Shown here piece after piece: positions 49,003 to 56,736 of a DNA stretch of 64,000 bases (positions within the stretch are counted from its first letter, which is position 1; each line of letters opens with the position of its first letter). A program made the position numbers and the translations under genes. Location of the stretch: positions 1,736,001 through 1,800,000 of the forward strand of contig NZ_CP021361.1 of assembly GCF_002157145.1 (NCBI RefSeq). The letters run 5' to 3'. Under the pieces are notes generated by a model, which made no database searches, was not told the DNA's origin, and worked only from the letters and a program-made list of their open reading frames with translations. Origin of the DNA: Acidovorax carolinensis (GTDB taxonomy: Bacteria > Pseudomonadota > Gammaproteobacteria > Burkholderiales > Burkholderiaceae_C).

Positions 49003-49428
49003 GTGTTGAATTTTGGTGCCGAAATCCCGTTTGTCAGCCATCTTGGTTTCACGCTGCACCGCATGTCGGGGGGCGAGTCCGAGCTGCATTTCGAAGCGCG
49101 CCCCGAGCACCTGAACTCATTTGAGGTCACCCATGGTGGTGCGACGATGACCTTGCTGGACGTGACCCTGGCCACGGCGGCGCGCAGCGATACGCCCGAC
49201 TTTGGCGTGGTCACCATCGAGATGAAGACCAGTTTCATGCGGCCCGCGCGCGGGCCTCTGGTGGCCAAGGGCCGGCTTGTCCATCGCACTGCCAGCATGG
49301 CGTTCGCCGAAGGCACTGTGTTCGATGCCGAGGGTCGCATCTGCAGCCACGCCACGGGCACCTTCAAGTATGTGCGGCGCCAGCCCGCCGAAGCCGCCAA
49401 CGGGCAGCGGGTGATTTCGACGGATTGA
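49003..49428 (+). CDS. PaaI-type hotdog thioesterase
   Basis: A 141-aa hotdog-fold acyl-CoA thioesterase. THGGATMTLLDVTLATAAR holds the catalytic Asp in place of the usual Asp/Glu of PaaI, and GVVTIEMKTSFMRPARG forms the substrate tunnel strand. GTG at 49003 is preferred because GGAG lies 6 bases before it; TTG at 48997 and TTG at 49006 are alternatives, so the start is not certain. It should release CoA from stalled intermediates. Confidence 0.85.
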   Translation: MLNFGAEIPFVSHLGFTLHRMSGGESELHFEARPEHLNSFEVTHGGATMTLLDVTLATAARSDTPDFGVVTIEMKTSFMRPARGPLVAKGRLVHRTASMAFAEGTVFDAEGRICSHATGTFKYVRRQPAEAANGQRVISTD

Positions 49429-49473
49429 TGGGCGCTCCGGCACAAGAATGCACTGGAGTGGAGCCCCTTTTGA

Positions 49474-49532
49474 GCCAAATCGGGCTCTTGCGCAGGATGG
49501 ATAAGCGCAAGCAGCTATTAAAAAAGTAGTAA
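49474..49532 (+). repeat. Dispersed 55-bp element, copy 6
   Basis: GGGCTCTTGCGCAGGATGG, ATAAGCGCAAGCAGCTATT and an A-rich tail with AAGTAGTAAC. It ends just before the ribosome site of the next gene. Confidence 0.75.
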
Positions 49533-49545
49533 CAAGGAGTCTTCC

Positions 49546-50562
49546 ATGCCACGCAATCAACAAATCGTTCTCGACAACCGCCCCCAGGGCGAAGCCGTGG
49601 CCAGCAACTTCAAGCTGGTCGCCACCGACACGCCCGCGCTCCAGGATGGCGAGGTGCTGGTGCGCCACCACTACCTGAGCCTGGACCCCTACATGCGCGG
49701 CCGCATGAACGACAGCAAGAGCTATGCGGCCAGCCAGCCGCTGGGCGAGGTGATGATTGGCGGTACCGTGGGCGAGGTGGCCGAAAGCAAGAACGCCAAG
49801 TTCGCGGTGGGCGACAAGGTGGTGGGCATGGGCGGCTGGCAGGAATACAGCGTGGTCGATGGTAATGCCGTGGGCGCGCTGCGCAAGGTGGAAACCACCC
49901 ATGTGCCGCTGTCGCACTACCTGGGCGCCGTGGGCATGCCGGGCGTGACGGCCTGGTATGGCCTGGTGAAGATCATTGCGCCCAAGGCGGGCGACACCGT
50001 GGTGGTGAGCGCCGCCACCGGCGCCGTGGGCAGCGCCTTTGCCGCGCTGGCCAAGGCCCGCGGCTGCCGCGCGGTGGGCATTGCCGGTGGCACAGAGAAG
50101 TGCCGTTATGCGGTGGAAGAGCTGGGCTTTGACGCCTGCATCGACTACAAAGAGCACAGCGACGCGCGCGCCATGTCCAAAGCCCTCAAGGAAGCCTGCC
50201 CCAACGGCATCGACGGCTACTTCGAGAACGTGGGCGGCTGGATCATGGACGCCGTGATGCTGCGCATGAACGCCTTCAGCCGCATTGCCCTGTGCGGCAT
50301 GATCGCCGGCTACGATGGCGCGCCCCTGCCCATGGCCAACCCCGCGCTGATTCTCATCAACCGCATGAAGATCGAAGGCTTCATCGTCAGCGAGCACATG
50401 GAAGTGTGGCCCGAGGCCCTCAAAGAGCTGGGCACGCTGGTGGGCACCGGCAAGCTGCGCCCGCGCGAGACCATTGCGCAGGGCATTGCCGCTGCGCCCG
50501 AGGCCTTTCTGGGCCTGCTCAAAGGCAAGAATTTCGGCAAGCAATTGGTGAAACTGATCTGA
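49546..50562 (+). CDS. NADP-dependent oxidoreductase (MDR, CurA/leukotriene B4 dehydrogenase-like)
   Basis: A zinc-free medium-chain reductase of 338 aa. The N-terminal RNQQIVLDNRPQGEA and LSLDPYMRGRM are typical of the CurA/YncB group that reduces alpha,beta-unsaturated ketones. The NADP Rossmann motif is AATGAVGSAFAALAKARG (about 154-171), and YFENVGGWIMDAV follows. It ends two bases before the ElaA-like gene. AAGGAG is the ribosome site, directly after repeat copy 6. Confidence 0.92.
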   Translation: MPRNQQIVLDNRPQGEAVASNFKLVATDTPALQDGEVLVRHHYLSLDPYMRGRMNDSKSYAASQPLGEVMIGGTVGEVAESKNAKFAVGDKVVGMGGWQEYSVVDGNAVGALRKVETTHVPLSHYLGAVGMPGVTAWYGLVKIIAPKAGDTVVVSAATGAVGSAFAALAKARGCRAVGIAGGTEKCRYAVEELGFDACIDYKEHSDARAMSKALKEACPNGIDGYFENVGGWIMDAVMLRMNAFSRIALCGMIAGYDGAPLPMANPALILINRMKIEGFIVSEHMEVWPEALKELGTLVGTGKLRPRETIAQGIAAAPEAFLGLLKGKNFGKQLVKLI

Positions 50563-50564
50563 AC

Positions 50565-51032
50565 ATGAGCACCTCGCCTCCTGCACTGCGCTGGACCTGG
50601 GCCCGTTTCGATGACCTGGGCGTTCACGCCCTGCATGACACGCTGGCCTTGCGCTGCAAGGTGTTTATCCTGGAGCAGGGCCCTTACCAGGACCCGGACG
50701 GCGCCGACAAGCAATCGTGGCACTTGCTGGGGTACGACGAGGCTGGTGCCTTGCAAGCCAGCCTGCGTGTGGTGGACCCGGGGGTGAACTACCCCGAGCC
50801 CTCCATCGGTCGCGTGGTAACGGCCAGCGAGTCGCGCGGCGGCGGTGTGGGGCGCGCGTTGATGGAGCAGGGCCTGGCCCGCTGCCACCAGGTGTGGCCG
50901 GGCAGGGCAGTGCGCATCAGCGCGCAGGCGCATCTGCAGCGCTTTTACGGCAGCCTGGGGTTTGTGGCGGTGTCCGCGGTTTACCTGGAAGACGACATTC
51001 CCCACATCGAGATGCTGTGGAGTCCGCGCTGA
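50565..51032 (+). CDS. GNAT acetyltransferase, ElaA family
   Basis: A 155-aa N-acetyltransferase. LRCKVFILEQGPYQDPDGAD matches ElaA, and GRVVTASESRGGGVGRALMEQ is the acetyl-CoA-binding motif. The end SAVYLEDDIPHIEM is characteristic. The target is unknown. It starts two bases after the reductase stop, so it is co-transcribed. Confidence 0.9.
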   Translation: MSTSPPALRWTWARFDDLGVHALHDTLALRCKVFILEQGPYQDPDGADKQSWHLLGYDEAGALQASLRVVDPGVNYPEPSIGRVVTASESRGGGVGRALMEQGLARCHQVWPGRAVRISAQAHLQRFYGSLGFVAVSAVYLEDDIPHIEMLWSPR

Positions 51033-51087
51033 ACAGGGGCGCGGCGTCCGAGCCGTTCGTTTTCGATCATTTATCAGGAGATTGCCC

Positions 51088-52023
51088 ATGACCGCCTTGA
51101 TCCTGCACCATTACCCCTCATCACCCTTCTCGGAAAAAATCCGGCTGGTGCTGGGCTTCAAGCAGTTGCCCTGGAAGTCGGTGGTCATTCCCAGCATCGC
51201 GCCCAAGCCCGATGTGGTGGCCCTCACGGGTGGCTATCGCAAGACGCCGGTCCTGCAGATCGGTGCCGACATCTATTGCGATTCCACGCTGATCTGCGAA
51301 GTGCTTGAACACGAGCATCCCGAGCCGGTGCTGTATCCGCCCCACCTCAAGGGCGTGGCGCGGGTGTTTGCCCAGTGGGCTGACAGCACGTTGTTCTGGG
51401 CCGCCATGGCCTACAACCTGCAGCCGCGCGGTGCCCAGGCGCTGTTTGCCAATGTGGCGCCCGAGGCGGCCCAGGCCTTTGGCGAGGACCGCCGCCAGAT
51501 GAGCGTCGGCATGCAGCGCCTGCGCCCCGCCGATGCCACGGCGGCCTACCGCTCGTACCTGCGGCGCCTGGCGCACATGGTGGAAGAGCACGACTTCACG
51601 TTCGGGGCCGAACCCTGCGTGGCCGACTTTGCCGCCTACCACCCGCTGTGGTTCACGCGCCAGTGCGTGCCGATGATGGCCGACATCTTCCAGGCCACGC
51701 CGGCCGTGCTGGAGTGGATGGACCGGGTGGCCGCACTCGGGCATGGACGCATGGAGAAATTCAGCGCGGCCGATGCCATCACGGTGGCTGCGGGCGCCGA
51801 ACCCATGCCGGTGGTGAGTGACGTCTTTCAGGACGAACACGGCATTGCGCTGGGGAGCGAGGTCACGGTGGCTGCCGAGAGCTTTGGCACCGAGCCCACG
51901 GCGGGAACCCTCATCGCCGCCACACGCACGCGCTACACCGTGCGCCGCACCGATCCGCGTGCCGGCACGGTACATGTGCACTTTCCGCGTATCGGTTATG
52001 TATTACAAAAGGCACAAGCATGA
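51088..52023 (+). CDS. Glutathione S-transferase-like protein with extra C-terminal domain
   Basis: A 311-aa protein. Residues about 3-80 are a GST thioredoxin-fold domain (HHYPSSPFSEKIRLVLG, cis-Pro in KTPVLQ, DSTLICEVLE). Residues about 85-225 form the helical GST C-domain. About 75 further residues (from VFQDEHGIALG) form a beta-rich extension ending VHFPRIGYVLQ, absent from ordinary GSTs. The ATG follows AGGAG. Its stop codon overlaps the next SDR start (ATGA), so the two are coupled. Confidence 0.85.
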   Translation: MTALILHHYPSSPFSEKIRLVLGFKQLPWKSVVIPSIAPKPDVVALTGGYRKTPVLQIGADIYCDSTLICEVLEHEHPEPVLYPPHLKGVARVFAQWADSTLFWAAMAYNLQPRGAQALFANVAPEAAQAFGEDRRQMSVGMQRLRPADATAAYRSYLRRLAHMVEEHDFTFGAEPCVADFAAYHPLWFTRQCVPMMADIFQATPAVLEWMDRVAALGHGRMEKFSAADAITVAAGAEPMPVVSDVFQDEHGIALGSEVTVAAESFGTEPTAGTLIAATRTRYTVRRTDPRAGTVHVHFPRIGYVLQKAQA

Positions 52024-52925
52024 TTGAAAATTTTCAGGGCAAGACCGCGGTTCTGACGGGCGCGGGCTCGGGCTTCGGGCTGGAATGCGCGCGCATCGGC
52101 GCTCGCCTGGGCATGAACCTGGTGCTGGTGGATGTGCAGCAGGACGCGCTCGATGCGGCCGCTGCCGAGATGCAGTCAGCCGGCGCCCAGGTGCTGGCCC
52201 GCAAGGTGGATGTGTCGAGCGCCACCCAGATGGAGCAGTTGGCCGCAGAGGTGGCCCAGCGCTTCGGCCCTCCGCACCTGGTGTTCAACAACGCGGGCGT
52301 GGGCGCGGGCGGTCTGGTGTGGGAGAACTCCGTCAAGGACTGGGAATGGGTGCTGGGCGTGAACCTCATGGGCGTGGTGCACGGCGTGCGGGTGTTTACC
52401 CCTTTGATGCTGGCGGCGGCGAAGAACGACCCGGCGTGGCGCGGCCACATCGTCAACACCGCCAGCATGGCGGGCCTGCTGGCGCCGCCCAACATGGGCA
52501 TCTACAACGTGAGCAAGCACGCGGTGGTCAGCCTGTCGGAGACGCTGTACCAGGATCTTTCGCTGGTGACCGACCAGGTGGGTGCCAGCGTGCTGTGCCC
52601 CTATTTCGTGGCCACGGGCATCAACGACAGCCAGCGCAACCGCCCCGGCGGGCTGGCGGGTGACAAGCCCACCAGAAGCCAGCTCATTGGCCAGGCCATG
52701 ACCGACAAGGCCGTCAGTTCCGGCAAAGTGACGGCCGCCGAAGTGGCGCAAAAGGTGTTCGACGCCGTGGCGGCCAACCAGTTCTACATCTACAGCCATC
52801 CCAAGGCGATAGGCGCCGTGCAGACGCGCATGCAAGACATCCTGCAGGCCCGCAATCCCACAGACCCGTTTGCGGACAAGCCTGAGCTGGGGGCGCAACT
52901 GCGCGCTGCCTTGCGCGCCGAGTGA
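52020..52925 (+). CDS. Short-chain dehydrogenase/reductase (301 aa)
   Basis: A classical SDR with TGAGSGFG for NAD(P), NNAGVG, the catalytic Ser in NTASMAG and YNVSKHA. The C-terminal 60 residues (QTRMQDILQARNPTDPF) are longer than in basic SDRs and resemble SDRs annotated with fatty-acid or steroid substrates. It overlaps the GST-like gene by four bases, which suggests a shared substrate path. Confidence 0.9.
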   Translation: MIENFQGKTAVLTGAGSGFGLECARIGARLGMNLVLVDVQQDALDAAAAEMQSAGAQVLARKVDVSSATQMEQLAAEVAQRFGPPHLVFNNAGVGAGGLVWENSVKDWEWVLGVNLMGVVHGVRVFTPLMLAAAKNDPAWRGHIVNTASMAGLLAPPNMGIYNVSKHAVVSLSETLYQDLSLVTDQVGASVLCPYFVATGINDSQRNRPGGLAGDKPTRSQLIGQAMTDKAVSSGKVTAAEVAQKVFDAVAANQFYIYSHPKAIGAVQTRMQDILQARNPTDPFADKPELGAQLRAALRAE

Positions 52926-52980
52926 GCGGGCTAGCCAACCGGGGCACCAAGCTTGGCGCCGTGCAGTGGTGTCTGAACTG

Positions 52981-54402
52981 ATGGATCACGTCAACGAAGC
53001 CAGTCAGGCCGCCGACGAGCCCGGCGATGGCCTGCCCCAGTCGGCGCGCAACCGCGCCATGCTGGTAATCATCCTGGGTATTGCGATGGCGGTGCTCGAT
53101 GGCAGCATCGTCAACTTGGCGCTGCCGGGCATTGCGCGCGAGCTCAACGCCAGTGCGGCCCATGCGATCTGGGTGGTCAACGCCTACCAGATCGCCACGC
53201 TGGTCATGCTGCTACCGCTGGCGGCGCTGGGCGAGCGCCTGGGGTATCGGCGCGTGTATTTCGCTGGCATGGCGCTGTTTGCGGTGTCGTCTGTGGGGGC
53301 CATGCTGGCCGATTCGCTGGCCACCCTGATCGTGGCGCGGGCCCTGCAGGGGCTGGGTGCGGCCGGCATCATGAGCGTAAATGCCGCCCTGGTGCGCCTG
53401 ACCTACCCGCGCGCGCAACTGGGGCGTGGCCTGGCGATCAATTCGATGGTGGTGGCGCTGGCTTCGGTGGCCGGCCCCTCGGTGGCGGCGGGCATCCTGT
53501 CGGTGGCACCGTGGCCCTGGCTTTTTGCACTCAATCTGCCGCTGGGGGCCTTTACGCTGTGGCTGGGCTGGCGGGCGCTGCCGTTCAATCCACCCAGCGC
53601 GGTGGTGCAGCCTCGCCCGGCGGCGCTGGATGTGGTGCTCAACGTGCTGATGTTCACGCTGATCTTCGTGGGCGGCGAGCGGCTGGGCGCTGCCACCAGC
53701 AGCGGGCGGGGTGTGGCCTCGCCCGCAGCCTGGGCCCTGCTGGCAGCGGGTGTAGCAGTGGGCTGGGTTTACCTGCGCCGCCAGTGGCGCCAGGCCGCGC
53801 CCCTGTTTCCGGTGGATCTGTTGCGCATTCCAGTGTTTGCGCTGTCCATGGGCTCGTCGGTGGGGGCGTTTTGTGCCCAGACCCTGGCCTATCTGGCGCT
53901 GCCTTTTTTGCTGCTGGAGGGGTTTGGCCGCAGTCCCCTGGAGGCGGGGTTGCTGATCACCGCCTGGCCCCTGGCCATTGTGGTGACGGCACCGATTGCG
54001 GGCCGCCTGATCGGCCGCTACGCCGATGGACTGCTGGGGGCCATCGGCATGGGGGTTTTTGCCTGTGGCCTGCTGCTGCTGGCGGCCCTGCCGGCCGACC
54101 CATCCCCTATCGACATGGTCTGGCGCATGGCCCTGTGCGGCGCCGGTTTTGCGCTGTTCCAGTCGCCCAACAACCACACCATCGTCACCTCGGCGCCGCT
54201 GGAGCGCAGTGGCGCGGCCAGCGGCATGCTGGGCACGGCCCGTTTGACGGGGCAGACCTTGGGGGCGGTGATGCTGGCAGCCATCTTTTCCGTGTGGCCC
54301 TCGCACGATGGCACGGGCGAGTGGGTGGCCTTGCTGCTCGCGGCGGCCTTTGCGCTGGCGGCGGGCGTTTGCAGTTCGCTGAGGATGCGCACAACGCACT
54401 GA
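52981..54402 (+). CDS. MFS efflux transporter (DHA2 type)
   Basis: A 473-aa proton-driven transporter with about 14 helices, in the EmrB/QacA class. Motif A is GALGERLGYRRVY-like (PLAALGERLGYRRVYF), motif C-like GPSVAAGIL is present, and VLDGSIVNLALPGIARELNAS at helix 1 has the acidic residue expected for DHA2 pumps. ATG at 52981 is chosen; upstream frame to 52870 is shadow sequence from the SDR. The substrate is unknown. It ends the run of genes from 48 kb. Confidence 0.9.
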   Translation: MDHVNEASQAADEPGDGLPQSARNRAMLVIILGIAMAVLDGSIVNLALPGIARELNASAAHAIWVVNAYQIATLVMLLPLAALGERLGYRRVYFAGMALFAVSSVGAMLADSLATLIVARALQGLGAAGIMSVNAALVRLTYPRAQLGRGLAINSMVVALASVAGPSVAAGILSVAPWPWLFALNLPLGAFTLWLGWRALPFNPPSAVVQPRPAALDVVLNVLMFTLIFVGGERLGAATSSGRGVASPAAWALLAAGVAVGWVYLRRQWRQAAPLFPVDLLRIPVFALSMGSSVGAFCAQTLAYLALPFLLLEGFGRSPLEAGLLITAWPLAIVVTAPIAGRLIGRYADGLLGAIGMGVFACGLLLLAALPADPSPIDMVWRMALCGAGFALFQSPNNHTIVTSAPLERSGAASGMLGTARLTGQTLGAVMLAAIFSVWPSHDGTGEWVALLLAAAFALAAGVCSSLRMRTTH

Positions 54403-54800
54403 AAATCGAACGTCTCAGCGCGCGCGAGGGATTGATGTGATGACCACGGCGGTCCAGCGTGTGCTCTTCTGGCTTGCTCTTGGCTACGGAATGCTCCCGA
54501 CTTCTTCGGGCATGGCTAATTCCTGCACGCCCCCGTCCTGCAGCCAACTGCATCGCAATCGCTGGATGCCTGCGGGTGTTGGGCATAACGGACCTGGCGA
54601 TAGGGTTTGCCTATGAAGCCCGTATGACCACTCATGAACTTCCGCAGCAATCAGATGGTATTAATATGTAACTTACGAAACGTATGTAAATTGCCATTTT
54701 TGGGTGTAGATGTTTGTTGCTGTTTCTTTTAGTGTCGGTAACTAGAAATCGCGCGCAATAGTGCCCCTTCTTGGGGCTTGTGCACCAACGTGGAGGTTTT
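54403..54800. other. Intergenic region before the two-component genes, AT-rich half
   Basis: 398 bases. From about 54640 to 54770 the sequence is strikingly AT-rich for this genome and contains TACG-AAA-CGTA (arms complementary) near 54673-54683 with TTAC and GTAA at its edges. This is the probable promoter and operator region of the response-regulator gene. The left part may encode a short exported peptide. Confidence 0.5.
54440..54616 (+). CDS. Possible short exported peptide (58 aa)
   Basis: A small frame starting MTTAVQRVLFWLALGYGML with signal-peptide character, followed by a Cys/Pro/Ser-rich mature part (NSCTPPSCSQL). A weak GAGGG lies 12 bases upstream. No family resemblance, and it may be chance. 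Confidence 0.25.
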   Translation: MTTAVQRVLFWLALGYGMLPTSSGMANSCTPPSCSQLHRNRWMPAGVGHNGPGDRVCL

Positions 54801-55592
54801 ATGACCGTTATTCCCGCTGAGTCCCGCATGGCTGGGCTGTCTTCCAGGTCGCAGGACAGTGGTGCCGGTGAGGGATACCTGGGCGGGCAGGGCAGCCCGT
54901 CATCCATTTGGCCTGATTTCATGGTCGGTCAGACCGATCGCCCGGTGCGGGTGCTGCTTGTGGACGATGACGCGCACATCCGCCTGGTGATTGCGCAAGA
55001 GCTCATGGCGGATCCCCGCACCCTGGTGGTGGCGCAGGCGTCCAGTTTGCGCGAGGGGCGCAAGGCCATCAAGCAGCATGAGTTCGATGTGTTGCTGGTG
55101 GATTTGCATCTGGGTGACGGCGAGGGCTTCGAGCTGCTGGATTACCTCAAGACCGTGCGCCCGTCGGCCGAGGCCGTGGTGATTTCGGTCATGGAAAACG
55201 ACGACGAAGTGTTGCGCGCCTTCGAGTTGGGTGCCACTGGGTATCTCAGCAAGAACTCGTGGTTTGGCAACTATCCGCAGGCCGTGTTGCAGGTAGTGAA
55301 CGGCGGGGCGTCCATCACGCCGAACCTGGCGCGGCGCCTGCTGCAGCGGTTTGACAAGACCCATGCCGAGACCCCCAAGCGCCATGAGCCTGCCGAGGCC
55401 GACCGGTTGTCCGACCGCGAGAAGGAAGTGCTGCGCATGGTAGCTGGTGGTTACACCACTGCCGAAATTGCGTCCCGCATGGAGATCAGCAACATGACGG
55501 TGAATACGCACATTCGTAACATCTATCGCAAGCTGCAGGTGCGCACCCGTGCCCAGGCCGTGCGATTGGCATCGTTGCGGGGGCTGTTCTAG
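54801..55592 (+). CDS. NarL/LuxR-type response regulator
   Basis: A 263-aa regulator. Residues 1-47 form an unusual Ser/Gly-rich N-terminal extension. The receiver (about 49-165) has acidic DDD at 55-57, phosphoacceptor Asp101 (LLVDLHLGDG) and Lys151 (GYLSKNS). The LuxR-type helix-turn-helix is at about 197-260 (LSDREKEVLRMVAGG, NMTVNTHIRNIYRKL). ATG at 54801 follows GGAGG at 5 bases. A second in-frame ATG (residue 41) just before the receiver could give a shorter form. The kinase gene follows by 42 bases. Confidence 0.93.
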   Translation: MTVIPAESRMAGLSSRSQDSGAGEGYLGGQGSPSSIWPDFMVGQTDRPVRVLLVDDDAHIRLVIAQELMADPRTLVVAQASSLREGRKAIKQHEFDVLLVDLHLGDGEGFELLDYLKTVRPSAEAVVISVMENDDEVLRAFELGATGYLSKNSWFGNYPQAVLQVVNGGASITPNLARRLLQRFDKTHAETPKRHEPAEADRLSDREKEVLRMVAGGYTTAEIASRMEISNMTVNTHIRNIYRKLQVRTRAQAVRLASLRGLF

Positions 55593-55634
55593 GCGCATCC
55601 ATGGCTTACCGGGGCCGCTGCGCAATGTGCTTTC

Positions 55635-56516
55635 ATGTTTCGTAACCGTCCGCCCCATTTCGCCCTGGCCTGCCTCGCACTCTGTGTAGTGCAACTGGTC
55701 TTGAGCCTGCTGCTGGTTCGATATATTTGGGCCTTGAGTTCACCCGCCATGCAGTGGCTGACGGGCACGCTGATTGTTATCCAAACCTTGCTCGGATTGC
55801 TGATCTTGGTGCAGGTGCCGCGCGCCCTGCAATGGCGGCCACGGCGCAATCCCCGCCCCAGCGCAGAGTTGCAGGCCGAGCGCCAGCGCATCGCAAGGGA
55901 GCTGCACGACAACGTCGGCTCGCAGCTGGTCAGCACCATGGGCTTGCTGGACCCCAAGTTGCCCGCCCATTCGCAGGCTCTGCGTGCTTTGGAGCAGTGC
56001 CTGCTGGATCTTCGTCTGGTCGTGGATTCGATGGACAGCGCTACCGACTCGCTCGAAGATCGCCTGGCGCGCCTGCGCCACCGCATCCAGCCGGTGCTGG
56101 ACCGGCGCGGGATTCAGATGGCCTGGGATGTCAAAACCGCAGATGGCGTGGAGGCGCCATGCGCCGAGCGCGCCCAGCACATGGTCGCCATCGTGCAGGA
56201 ATCCTTGAGCAACGTGCTGCAACACGCTCAGGCCACGCAGGTGAAGGTGCGCCTGGACCATGACGCGGAGCAGGGTGCGTGGTGCCTGGAGGTCTGCGAC
56301 AACGGGCGTGGCCTGCCCGAAGTATCCTCGGCGTCGGGCGCCCGGCCCTCGGGCTTCGGCCTGGAAGGCATGCGCCGCCGTGCGCTGCAGATGGGCGGTG
56401 CTCTGGAGCTGATCCGGCCCGAGCAGGGGGGCACCTGCATACGCGTGGTGGTGCCGAACCAAGGCCAATGCGCGCGCGAGTACGCGCACGCTGTGCTGGA
56501 AAGCCAGAGCCCCTGA
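55635..56516 (+). CDS. Sensor histidine kinase, NarX/HisKA_3 type
   Basis: A 293-aa kinase, partner of the preceding regulator. Two membrane helices (about 9-33 and 40-62) are joined by only a few residues, so it has almost no periplasmic sensor and probably senses in or at the membrane. The HisKA_3 motif ERQRIARELHDNVGSQL carries phospho-His91. The ATPase part has QESLSNVLQHAQAT (N box), DNGRGLPE (G1) and GFGLEGMRRRA (G2). It lies downstream of its regulator instead of before it. Confidence 0.92.
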   Translation: MFRNRPPHFALACLALCVVQLVLSLLLVRYIWALSSPAMQWLTGTLIVIQTLLGLLILVQVPRALQWRPRRNPRPSAELQAERQRIARELHDNVGSQLVSTMGLLDPKLPAHSQALRALEQCLLDLRLVVDSMDSATDSLEDRLARLRHRIQPVLDRRGIQMAWDVKTADGVEAPCAERAQHMVAIVQESLSNVLQHAQATQVKVRLDHDAEQGAWCLEVCDNGRGLPEVSSASGARPSGFGLEGMRRRALQMGGALELIRPEQGGTCIRVVVPNQGQCAREYAHAVLESQSP

Positions 56517-56579
56517 AGGTGGACCTGCGCGCAGTGTGATGTGCCGCCTTTGCGCCGCAAGGTAGGGTGCAATTTGACG

Positions 56580-56634
56580 CCAAAATGGCCTCAACCGCTT
56601 TGCAGATAAGCGCTGACAGCTATCAAAAATGGAG
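56580..56634 (+). repeat. Dispersed 55-bp element, copy 5
   Basis: ATGGCCTCAACCGCTTTGC, AGATAAGCGCTGACAGCTATC, then AAAAATGGAG, between the kinase gene and tex. Confidence 0.85.
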
Positions 56635-56736
56635 TTTGTTATGGCAAATCTCCTGCCTGCTCCGTTCCTGCCTGGTCTGCCGCATGTGGCAAACTCGCCC
56701 GCTTTTCCCGTCCATGTGCCCGCAGGATAGAACGCA

